In this document: in pieces, positions 43,767 to 50,200 of the stretch
Layout of the letters: every line of letters starts with the position of its first letter
Position numbering within the stretch: the first letter of the stretch is position 1
From: Nitrospinaceae bacterium
Lineage (GTDB): Bacteria; Nitrospinota_A; UBA7883; JAJDBK01
Reading direction: 5' to 3'
Assembly: GCA_029261405.1 (NCBI GenBank)
Contig: JAJDBK010000040.1
Coordinates: forward strand, 1 to 50,200
Length of the DNA stretch: 50,200 nt
Position numbers and translations under genes: made by a program
Notes under the pieces: generated by a model
The model's database searches: none
Told to the model about the DNA's origin: nothing
The model's input: only the letters and a program-made list of their open reading frames with translations

Positions 43767-44959
43767 CGGGCGGACATTATTGATGTAAAACCGTACCTCT
43801 CTCTTGTTTCGTCTATGGAGTTTAGCAACTTTCTCTTTTTATCTTCGTTTTCCGCCTGATCGAAGAGGTTGATCTGGGGGTCCGGTTTTGTGAGGGTGGA
43901 AACTGTTACGCCGATGAGTCTTATCTTCTGACGCTTTTTGTCTAACGAGGTGAGGAGCGCGCGCGCGGTTCTGTAAATGACTGAAGGATCGCTGGTCGGC
44001 AGGTTTATGGTCTTCGACCTTGTATATGTGTCAAAATCGGCGTATCGGAGCTTTAGTGTCACCTTGCGAAACGAAAGACCGGCTTTTCTCATTCTTCCGG
44101 CCACCCGTTCGGAGAGGTAAGCTAACGTTGCCGCCAAAATCTCCGGGTCGCCAGTATCGACCGAATAGGTGATCTCTTTACCTATAGATTTTGCGGTGTC
44201 CCGTTCTTGAGAGAGGAAATTCGATTCCGCCTGATCTTTGGAGCTTTCTCCCCCGGCTCGTTTTGCGCATTGCTCCGCCTGTTTACCGAGAACCCTGGTC
44301 AGGACCGCCGGGTCAAACTTTAGCAGGTCGCCGATCTCTCTAATTCCCAATTTCTTGTACTCCTTTTCTGCGACCGGCCCAACGCCCGGCAGTTTCCTTA
44401 CAGGAAGAGGGGAGAGAAACGCGGATTCGCAATCGGGATAGACTTCAAGAACTCCGTTCGGTTTTGCCAGATTGGCGGCGATCTTGGCGGTGACCCTGTT
44501 TGTTGCGATACCGATGGAGCATGGGACGCCGATTTCGTTTGCTATAGTCTCGTGGATAGAGTTTGCGATGACAAAAGGGTATTTTGTCCTGTGGAGGCGC
44601 AGACAGCCTGTTATGTCGAGATACGCCTCGTCGATACTCACCTGTTCGACAGCCGGTGTGTACCGTTCCATGATCTCCATGATCCTGCGGGAGAAATCAC
44701 TATATAGATGATGGGAGCCTGTGAGGAATATGGCGTTTGGACAAAGTTTTTTCGCCGCCACCATCGGCATGGCGGAATGGACACCTTTCTCTCTAGCCTG
44801 GTATGATGCGGAGGTGACAACCCCTCTTCCTTCTATAGGTCCGCCTACGATGACCTGTTTACCTTTAAGTTTTGGGTTGATAACGGTTTCGACGGAGACG
44901 AAGAACGCGTCCATATCGATATGGAGAATAGATTTCGGTTTTTTTTCAGAATTCTGCAT
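43739..44959 (-). CDS. dinB: DNA polymerase IV (Y family)
   Basis: A 406-residue translesion polymerase from ATG 44959; upstream ATGs at 44989 and 45046 are possible. Catalytic acidic residues are in place: HIDMDAFFVSVE (D15, D17) and QVSIDEAYLD. The steric-gate region, the helix-hairpin-helix (KLPGVGPVAEKEY) and the little-finger domain (~250-360) are complete. The last residues RWLGHSQLR do not look like normal DinB ends and are encoded by the repeated palindrome GTGGCTGGGCCACAGC. There is no beta-clamp motif at the very end that I can recognise. Confidence 0.94.
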   Translation of the reverse strand: MQNSEKKPKSILHIDMDAFFVSVETVINPKLKGKQVIVGGPIEGRGVVTSASYQAREKGVHSAMPMVAAKKLCPNAIFLTGSHHLYSDFSRRIMEIMERYTPAVEQVSIDEAYLDITGCLRLHRTKYPFVIANSIHETIANEIGVPCSIGIATNRVTAKIAANLAKPNGVLEVYPDCESAFLSPLPVRKLPGVGPVAEKEYKKLGIREIGDLLKFDPAVLTRVLGKQAEQCAKRAGGESSKDQAESNFLSQERDTAKSIGKEITYSVDTGDPEILAATLAYLSERVAGRMRKAGLSFRKVTLKLRYADFDTYTRSKTINLPTSDPSVIYRTARALLTSLDKKRQKIRLIGVTVSTLTKPDPQINLFDQAENEDKKRKLLNSIDETRERYGFTSIMSARWLGHSQLR

Positions 44960-45145
44960 AGTGATTTTCGCTGTTTGTTCGTATTGTAACATAGTGCTGA
45001 AAAAAGTGGCGCCACGAAATGGTGTTATGCGGAAAAATCTTTTCATGCTATGTGCAAAGCCTGTTTTACGCTTTGTGCAAAAAAAACTTCGCGAGAAAAA
45101 AAAACGTTTTTTAAAGGGTTATTAAAATAAAAAGCTATAAATCTC

Positions 45146-45175
45146 TTGACACAAAAGGACAGTTGTCCATACAAT
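45146..45175 (+). promoter_or_regulatory. Sigma-70 promoter with internal operator-like dyad for the cytochrome-porin gene
   Basis: TTGACA (45146-45151), an 18-base spacer and TACAAT (45170-45175). The spacer contains GGACA-GT-TGTCC, a short perfect dyad well placed for a repressor. The 5' leader to ATG 45319 is about 135 bases and ends with GAGGAGAG; the leader may fold but I cannot assign a riboswitch class. Confidence 0.6.
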
Positions 45176-45318
45176 AACCCCTACTTTGCACGAACCTCTA
45201 TGAAAAAGGCTCGCGCAGGGTGCGTTTAGAAGCTTGTTTCAGCCCTTAGCCAGGGTGAAATGAGATATGAGGTGTTTTAAGTTATCCGTTTTTTTATTTA
45301 CCTGAGGAGAGACTATTT

Positions 45319-46524
45319 ATGAAGAAGCTAGTAATAGCGATGTCGTTCGTGGCGTTTGCCATGGTCGGTGTAGTTGCTACGCCTGACGAAGGCTCGGCGC
45401 TTCCCAACTTTGCCAGGCAGACAGGCAACCCCTGTTTCGCTTGCCATTTCCAGCACATTCCCAAACTGAACGCTTTCGGTCGTTCTTTCAAACTGAGCGC
45501 ATACTCTGACGCTACCGTAGATATGATCGAAGACGATCTGCTCTCTACGCCGGCAACCATGCCGCTCGGTTTCGTAACCAAACTGCGTTACCAGACCGAA
45601 ACAAAAAAAACCGCCTCCGAGCCGGAAGAAAAAGGTAAAGAGCGTGGCGAATGGCAACTGCCTGACGAAGCCGCCTTCTGGATGGCTGGCAGAATCGCCG
45701 AAGGTATCGGTTACGCCATTGAGTGGCCTGCAGGTTGGGCTACCGGTAAAGTTATGTTCTCCGCTCCGATCGGTGACGTGATAGCTGGTGTATCAATCTA
45801 CTCCACAGACGCTCTCGGACCTGCATTCGGTCAGGAACTCTTCAACACCGGTATCCTCCGCTCTGTTCGCTCCTTTGAGAACAGAAAAGAGACCATTGTC
45901 GGCCATATCGGCGGAACGACCTACGGCGCCGCCCAGGGTCTGACCTTCTACGCTGGTAACGAGATGTTCTTCGCCGCTGTCGGCCTCTGGGGCCCGGCCT
46001 TCGAGCATGTCGATACCGGCTTCGATCTTTCGACCTGGTACCGCCTTGCTTTCACACCGAACCTCGGTGGATTTGATGTTATGATCGGTGTCTTCGGAAC
46101 CGGTGGCGAGACCAAATGTGTCGAGTGCGCCGAGATCGGAGCCAACGACGATCATAGCCTCCAGACTTTCAAAACCGAGTACTTCGGTGTTGACTTCCAG
46201 GCTCAGGGCGAGCTTGGCAACGGCATGACCCTTGAGTTGCAGGCCATGATGATCACCGCTGGTAGCGGCACCATCTATGCGGAGTCTGACGGTTTCAACT
46301 TCATCGCTGACCTGGGTATCAACCCGGCTCTCACCGTGAAACTCGCTTACATGACTTACACCGACAAGTCTGGTAGCTCCGATGTCGAGACTAACGCCAC
46401 ATCTGTTGGTCTCGCATGGAACGTGGCTCAGAACCTGAGCCTCAGGCCTGAGTTCTCCTTCTTCGGCGGCGACGGCGCCTCCAAGGACAACGCCATGACC
46501 CTGATGTTAATGGGCGGATTCTGA
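45319..46524 (+). CDS. Cyc2-like monoheme cytochrome-porin fusion
   Basis: A 401-residue secreted protein. A signal peptide (1-~27, ending near SALP) is followed by a small cytochrome region FARQTGNPCFACHFQH (heme site C39xxCH43) and LNAFGRSFKLSAY, then a beta-rich domain (~80-401) ending in Phe, as in an outer-membrane barrel. The order FARQTG-CxxCH-FGR-FKL and the fusion to a barrel are the hallmarks of Cyc2, the outer-membrane Fe(II)-oxidising cytochrome of neutrophilic iron oxidisers, and of less studied relatives. A loop carries an extra C267VEC270 pair. The gene has its own promoter and terminator. Iron oxidation is an inference; other electron donors are possible for distant homologs. 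Confidence 0.8.
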   Translation: MKKLVIAMSFVAFAMVGVVATPDEGSALPNFARQTGNPCFACHFQHIPKLNAFGRSFKLSAYSDATVDMIEDDLLSTPATMPLGFVTKLRYQTETKKTASEPEEKGKERGEWQLPDEAAFWMAGRIAEGIGYAIEWPAGWATGKVMFSAPIGDVIAGVSIYSTDALGPAFGQELFNTGILRSVRSFENRKETIVGHIGGTTYGAAQGLTFYAGNEMFFAAVGLWGPAFEHVDTGFDLSTWYRLAFTPNLGGFDVMIGVFGTGGETKCVECAEIGANDDHSLQTFKTEYFGVDFQAQGELGNGMTLELQAMMITAGSGTIYAESDGFNFIADLGINPALTVKLAYMTYTDKSGSSDVETNATSVGLAWNVAQNLSLRPEFSFFGGDGASKDNAMTLMLMGGF

Positions 46525-46561
46525 TCTAACGGAATCACCTTTCAACAAGGTTATTTAAAGA

Positions 46562-46597
46562 GGCCCCCGTCCTTCTGGGCGGGGGTCTTTTTTTGTG
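46562..46597 (+). terminator. Terminator after the cytochrome-porin gene
   Basis: GCCCCCG and CGGGGG(T)C arms around CTTCTGGG are followed by a seven-T run (about 46588-46594). It starts 38 bases past the stop. Confidence 0.9.
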
Positions 46598-46607
46598 GCT
46601 GGGCCAC
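46595..46607. repeat. Solo GTGGCTGGGCCAC palindrome
   Basis: The same palindromic core as at 43714-43766 and in the MITE-like elements, here placed directly at the end of the cytochrome-porin terminator. Confidence 0.5.
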
Positions 46608-46669
46608 TGCCATATTTGTGGCGGACGTAGATTTGTCAATGACGGTTGTTTGCAGGGAGGAGCCTCAAA

Positions 46670-46840
46670 ATGGCTGACGATCTTAAGACGGCGGGCGCCT
46701 GGGCGAAAGAGCTGGGAGCGCCCCTGAAGAAATTCAAGGAAGCGATTAAAGCCGCCGGTATCGAACCGGACAGAAAGAAAGGCGCCTGCGCCTACTACTC
46801 GAAAGAGAGTGCGCTCAAAATTCAGAAGAGCATAGAATAG
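46670..46840 (+). CDS. Small basic protein, possible helix-turn-helix
   Basis: A 56-residue protein with a strong GGGAGGAGCC ribosome site before ATG 46670. The sequence (AGAWAKELGAPLKKFKEAIKA, EPDRKKGACAYYSKESALKI) looks like a short helical domain with a turn between helices, like a mini winged or MerR-type DNA-binding unit, with a single Cys. I recall similar short proteins in deltaproteobacteria but know no function. It lies between the cytochrome-porin gene and the minus-strand ABC genes and is transcribed separately. Confidence 0.75.
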   Translation: MADDLKTAGAWAKELGAPLKKFKEAIKAAGIEPDRKKGACAYYSKESALKIQKSIE

Positions 46841-46870
46841 TTTCTGTCAGCGGTAAAAGCGAAGGGGAGG

Positions 46871-47524
46871 TCAGATCAGCAGGCCATCCCTCATATTAAG
46901 TCTTCGTCCCGCCTTTTTTGCGAGGTTCATGTCGTGGGTTACCATGACCAGCGTCACGCCGGTTTCGTTAAGGTCGCCTAAAATCCTGATTATCATCTCC
47001 CCTGTTTTTGTATCGAGGTTTCCTGTCGGTTCATCGGCTAGGATGACATTCGGTTTTGTGACAATGGCCCGGGCTATGGCTGTCCTCTGCGATTCGCCTC
47101 CTGAAACCTGGGATGGGAAGTGGTCCATTCTGTGATCCAGCCCCACCGTCTCAAGAGCTGTTTTCGCTTGTTGCAGGGGATTTTTTTCGCCCCGGTAATA
47201 TAGGGGGAGCGAGACGTTTTCGAGGAGAGTGTTTCGCGGGAGCAGGTTATGGCTCTGGAATATGAATCCGAGTTCCCTGTTTCTGGTCACAGCAAGTTCG
47301 TCATCACCCAGATGGGCGACGTTCTTGCCGTTCAAGTAGTAGTCACCCCCCGTGGGAGTGTCGAGACATCCCAGGATGTTCATCAGGGTCGATTTCCCGG
47401 AGCCGGAGGGGCCAACCAGAGAGACGAACTCACCTTTATCGACTTTGAAACTGACTCCGCACAACGCCTCAACATCGATTCCGTCCATTCGGTAATGTTT
47501 GGCGACGTTTTCTACCTTGATCAT
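46871..47524 (-). CDS. ABC transporter ATP-binding protein (MacB/LolD type)
   Basis: A 217-residue ATPase with Walker A GPSGSGKST, Q-loop FIFQSHNLLP, signature SGGESQRTAIARA, Walker B VILADEPTGNLD and H-loop VTHD. This pattern is typical of the MacB/LolD/FtsE branch that powers lipoprotein release or export with an adaptor. The gene is 25 bases after the adaptor gene, but no permease follows; the next gene is on the other strand. The permease must be encoded elsewhere or is missing. Confidence 0.92.
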   Translation of the reverse strand: MIKVENVAKHYRMDGIDVEALCGVSFKVDKGEFVSLVGPSGSGKSTLMNILGCLDTPTGGDYYLNGKNVAHLGDDELAVTRNRELGFIFQSHNLLPRNTLLENVSLPLYYRGEKNPLQQAKTALETVGLDHRMDHFPSQVSGGESQRTAIARAIVTKPNVILADEPTGNLDTKTGEMIIRILGDLNETGVTLVMVTHDMNLAKKAGRRLNMRDGLLI

Positions 47525-47549
47525 GTGACACGGAACGGATAGAGGTCCG

Positions 47550-48662
47550 CTACTTCCCCGGCAAGCTTATGTAGACTTTTTCACCCGGCGTGACACCACT
47601 TTCTATGATGGTCTCAAATCCGTTACTTAACCCCGGCGTTACCGATCTTTTAACCGGTTTTCCACCTTTCTCGACCCAGGTGTGGAATATCTCCTCTGAA
47701 CCTTTCCATTCAGAGAGCACAGCCTCTCCCGGCACGATGACCGATTCACCCGATTCCTCTACGAGAATATCGACGTTGGCGGTCATTTGCGGTTTTAACA
47801 GAGCGCGATCCTTGTCGAACGCGTCGATCTTGACTTTGAAAACCGTAATGTTGTTCGATAACTCCCCCATGGGAAAAATTCGGATAACCTTGCCATTGAA
47901 CAATTTCCCGGGGTATGCGTCTACGCTTATAGCGGCTATCTGCCCTGGCGCAACTTTGCCGATATCTGTTTCGTCCACCATGGCGATTACGAATATCTCA
48001 GAAAGATCAGCTACGACGCAAAGCTCGGTACCCCCTGTGACTGACGATATGCCCGATGAAATTATCTGGCCGCGTTGCACCGACTTTTTCAGGATCACTC
48101 CGTCGATAGGGGATAAAATTACGGTCTCCTCCAGCCTTTCCCTTGCGTCGTCAAGCGCCACCTCAGCTTTTTTAAGGGCCGCTGTAGCTCTTTTTACTGC
48201 GGCTTGGGCGCGTACTAGATTTGCGCGACTGGTTTCATAATCCTGTTCGGAATAGATATTTTTTTTCTTCAGGCTGTCTGCTCTTTTGTTTTGAGACTTC
48301 TTCTCGATCAGGTCAGCGTTAGCCGATTGCAGGTCGGCCTCGGCGGAAGTTAAGTCCGCCTCCTTTTGCGCTACGTTCCGTTCTTCGGTTCTTGGGTCGA
48401 GGCGTATTAGTTCCTCCCCTTTTATAACATTGTCACCAGGTTCAAACGGGAATTTTAGGATTTTCCCGGAGGCTTTCGATTTAAGCTCCACTTCAAACCC
48501 CGGCTCCACGGTTCCTGAAGAAGCGACAATGATTTTCACTATTCCTTTGGATGCGGAAACAGATTTTCCAGCGTAGACGGGATTGTCGTTAGCCGACAGA
48601 TATCTTTCTCCCGCAAATAGCGTGGCTATAATCGCAACAGTAAAGATAATATATTTTGTCAT
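47550..48662 (-). CDS. MacA/HlyD-type membrane-fusion (adaptor) protein
   Basis: A 370-residue periplasmic adaptor with an N-terminal anchor or signal (MTKYIIFTVAIIATLFAG), a first lipoyl half (SSGTVEPGFEVELKSKASG), a long coiled-coil hairpin (~95-185), a second lipoyl half (ILSPIDGVILKKSVQRGQ) and a beta-barrel/membrane-proximal region (~215-365). It would connect an inner-membrane ABC transporter to the outer membrane. It heads the two-gene unit with the ABC ATPase. Confidence 0.9.
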   Translation of the reverse strand: MTKYIIFTVAIIATLFAGERYLSANDNPVYAGKSVSASKGIVKIIVASSGTVEPGFEVELKSKASGKILKFPFEPGDNVIKGEELIRLDPRTEERNVAQKEADLTSAEADLQSANADLIEKKSQNKRADSLKKKNIYSEQDYETSRANLVRAQAAVKRATAALKKAEVALDDARERLEETVILSPIDGVILKKSVQRGQIISSGISSVTGGTELCVVADLSEIFVIAMVDETDIGKVAPGQIAAISVDAYPGKLFNGKVIRIFPMGELSNNITVFKVKIDAFDKDRALLKPQMTANVDILVEESGESVIVPGEAVLSEWKGSEEIFHTWVEKGGKPVKRSVTPGLSNGFETIIESGVTPGEKVYISLPGK

Positions 48663-48863
48663 GGGGTAATGATAACATCAGAAACCGATATCTGGTCTAC
48701 TGGTTATTGCCCTGAAACAGGACACCTTTTTTGCTTCAGACGTTTGAAGAAGGATCTTTAATATCTGGTAAGAATATACTCCGACGGGTATACGGCGCTT
48801 AATTTCAGGCTGTTATCGAATTTCCCCCCGATTGCGTTATGCTGGTTACAGGGTACTTGGAAA

Positions 48864-48879
48864 TGGCACGAGGAATGCT
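48864..48879 (+). promoter_or_regulatory. Sigma-54 promoter of the multiheme lipoprotein gene
   Basis: TGGCACGAGGAATGCT has GG (48865-48866), ten bases, then GC (48877-48878) and matches the -24/-12 consensus at nearly every key base. It lies 110 bases before the start. The rest of the 326-bp gap 48663-48988 shows no gene. Confidence 0.8.
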
Positions 48880-48988
48880 ATCATATAAGTGAACGGGTGG
48901 AAGCGTTTCTTTTGTGTCCTGAAATACGTCACCCTCTCATTTATTTCATTTATTGTTCTGATCGTTAATAGAAGAAAGGAAGGAAGAG

Positions 48989-50200
48989 ATGCTTCGCAAG
49001 AACTTGATTATACTTGCACTGTTCTGCATCACCGTAATGACAGCCTGTGGAGGCGGCGGTGGAGGTGGATCAACGCCAGGCTCTTCCTCCGGAACCGATA
49101 GCGGTGGTAGCGCCAAGGTGACGAATCTGAGCGATATCGCGCTCACGCCAGACTATTCCTGGCACGACTCTTACCTCGTAGGCTCTCATACAGGGTACGC
49201 CTGTACCGACTGTCATGCAACATCGGCAAGAGTTAACGGGCTGGAAAACTCCGAGATCTGTAGCTCATGTCACGCCGCACAATATAACGCCACGACGTTA
49301 CCTAACCACGCGGAATACTCCATACCGACCCAATGTAACTCGTGTCACTATTCAGACAGCTTTACATCCCACTCCAGGGTTGAGACCACGGCGTATCACG
49401 ATGTATTGGATAGCAGTTGCGAAAGCTGTCACTACTCGGACAGGCCGTCAACTCACGATGCGGATGGAAGAACCTCCGGTTGCGCGAGCTGTCATTCATA
49501 CTCCAGCGGTGGATGGGTAACAAGCTCTTCTTCCAGTCACAACCATACGAGCGGTTGCTCGAGCTGTCATTCAGCCGATCAACCAGCAAACCACTATGGT
49601 GACACCTGTGAAGATTGCCACACCTACAACGTATGGGCCAACGCTACCTTAAGTTCCCATAACTATACGTCTGGTTGTCAAAGCTGTCATTCAGCCGATC
49701 AGCCTGCGAATCACTACGGTGACACCTGCGAAGAATGTCACACCTATCCGAGCTGGTCAGGAGCGTCTCTTGCGAGTCACACCTATACGTCGGGCTGTTC
49801 GAGCTGTCACTCAGGTGATTCGCCTTCAAACCACTACGGTACCACCTGTGAAGAATGTCACACCTATCCGAGTTGGGGTAGCGCCACTTTCAGCCATAGC
49901 GGCATATCAAGCGGTTGCTCCTCGTGTCACTCGAAACACTATTCAGGTTACGAATGTGAATGGTGTCACACCTCTGGTATCAGTTGGAGCTACAGCCATA
50001 ACAAAGTTGTAGATAACGGTACCACCTGTTACGCTTGTCACTCCAGCGGAACCGGAGACGACGATGATGACGATGATGACGACGATGACGATGGTGATGA
50101 TGACGATGACGATGATGATGACAACGGTGGCGGCGGTGGAGACAGACCGACTCCTCCTCCCGGCGGTGGCGGTGGCGGTGACGACCGTGACGACGACTAG
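48989..50200 (+). CDS. 14-heme c-type cytochrome lipoprotein with repeats and poly-Asp tail
   Basis: A 403-residue protein, complete to the last base of the window. The signal peptide ends in VMTAC (C20), a probable lipobox followed by seven Gly. Fourteen CxxCH sites occur between residues 72 and 351 (CTDCH, CSSCH, CNSCH, CESCH, CASCH, CSSCH, CEDCH, CQSCH, CEECH, CSSCH, CEECH, CSSCH, CEWCH, CYACH), with many extra His residues for axial ligation. Residues 184-303 are three near-identical 40-residue units carrying two hemes each, with a degenerate fourth. The C-terminus has 12 Asp, Gly, 9 Asp (357-378), then Gly-rich and Pro-rich stretches. It is likely outer-membrane or surface attached and moves electrons. 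I do not recognise a named family. The ribosome site is AAGGAAGAG. Confidence 0.9.
   Translation: MLRKNLIILALFCITVMTACGGGGGGGSTPGSSSGTDSGGSAKVTNLSDIALTPDYSWHDSYLVGSHTGYACTDCHATSARVNGLENSEICSSCHAAQYNATTLPNHAEYSIPTQCNSCHYSDSFTSHSRVETTAYHDVLDSSCESCHYSDRPSTHDADGRTSGCASCHSYSSGGWVTSSSSSHNHTSGCSSCHSADQPANHYGDTCEDCHTYNVWANATLSSHNYTSGCQSCHSADQPANHYGDTCEECHTYPSWSGASLASHTYTSGCSSCHSGDSPSNHYGTTCEECHTYPSWGSATFSHSGISSGCSSCHSKHYSGYECEWCHTSGISWSYSHNKVVDNGTTCYACHSSGTGDDDDDDDDDDDDGDDDDDDDDDNGGGGGDRPTPPPGGGGGGDDRDDD
49538..49897 (+). repeat. Three 120-bp tandem repeats in the multiheme gene
   Basis: Cysteine positions 190, 230 and 270 (and 207, 247, 287) are exactly 40 residues apart; the DNA is also very similar, so the units duplicated recently. 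Each unit encodes SH(N/T)xTSGC-xSCHS-x-NHYGxTCE(E/D)CHTY. Confidence 0.85.
50057..50122 (+). repeat. GAY-codon microsatellite (poly-Asp)
   Basis: An uninterrupted run of GAC/GAT codons with one GGT, encoding D12-G-D9. Such trinucleotide runs may change length by slippage without breaking the frame. Confidence 0.85.

Noticed and set aside
45176-45318. 5' leader of the cytochrome-porin gene considered as a riboswitch (TPP, c-di-GMP, cobalamin)
   Set aside because: None of the conserved core strings of these classes is present; some pairing is possible but not enough to name a class.
49362-49897. Regularly spaced repeats considered as a CRISPR array
   Set aside because: The repeats are in-frame 120-bp units of a cytochrome gene without unique spacers, and no cas genes are near.
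1-50200. tRNA, rRNA or tmRNA genes
   Set aside because: I looked in all intergenic gaps and saw no cloverleaf with GTTCRA-type T-loop or rRNA signatures.

Overview
The window reads as a contiguous piece of a Gram-negative chromosome of moderate, near-even G+C. The gene set (BamD lipoprotein, a DUF1302 outer-membrane barrel, type IV prepilins very like the Geobacter PilA N-terminus, a 14-heme lipoprotein, ferredoxin-dependent 2-oxoglutarate oxidoreductase) suggests a Desulfobacterota/deltaproteobacteria-like organism or a neighbouring phylum such as Nitrospinota or SAR324. This is inferred from protein style only; no rRNA marker is present. LAYOUT. 1-3.5 kb: a HEAT-repeat remnant, a MITE-like repeat, a membrane HD-GYP protein, and a translationally coupled TPR-like/HEPN pair. 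3.5-9.6 kb: a small secreted triple-repeat protein, ndk, then korAB and sucCD (2-oxoglutarate to succinyl-CoA to succinate), all on the minus strand with clear terminators. 9.6-16.9 kb: a putative lipoprotein, a hybrid kinase with a degenerate receiver, a DUF1302 barrel, a PilB/GspE-type ATPase with an expanded N-terminus, and an HDOD protein. 17-24.5 kb: valS, a 53-residue ORF, bamD, then an overlapping nadK / GGDEF / recN operon. 24.5-31.7 kb: a second copy of the MITE-like element wedged between recN and a DUF1848 gene, a receiver-kinase / TPR / ParA-like / dihydrolipoyl dehydrogenase run, a gamma-carbonic-anhydrase-like protein, and a lipoprotein joining a Cache-type sensor to a CheD-like domain. 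31.7-35.9 kb: DUF2971, mtnA, cvpA-like, TPR membrane protein and PHP phosphoesterase on the minus strand. 35.9-43.6 kb: two tandem type IV prepilin genes, a GT-C/TPR glycosyltransferase-like protein and two paralogous membrane sulfatase-fold proteins, a candidate pilus or surface-polymer modification locus. 43.7-50.2 kb: dinB, a Cyc2-like monoheme cytochrome-porin, a small basic protein, an ABC ATPase with a MacA-like adaptor, and a 14-heme lipoprotein with 120-bp tandem repeats and a poly-Asp tail, preceded by a textbook sigma-54 promoter. HOW IT FITS TOGETHER. The most interesting theme is the cell surface: Geobacter-like pilins, a fused cytochrome-porin and a multiheme lipoprotein lie within about 12 kb, which suggests electron exchange across the outer membrane. 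KorAB plus SucCD supply the TCA segment that can run oxidatively or reductively, but the window alone does not decide direction. c-di-GMP and two-component genes (HD-GYP, GGDEF, HDOD, two kinases) are scattered through the window, as is usual for surface-attached bacteria. A family of short palindromes (core GTGGCYNGNCCAC) recurs at about ten places and also builds the MITE-like elements; in one case it encodes the C-terminus of DinB.
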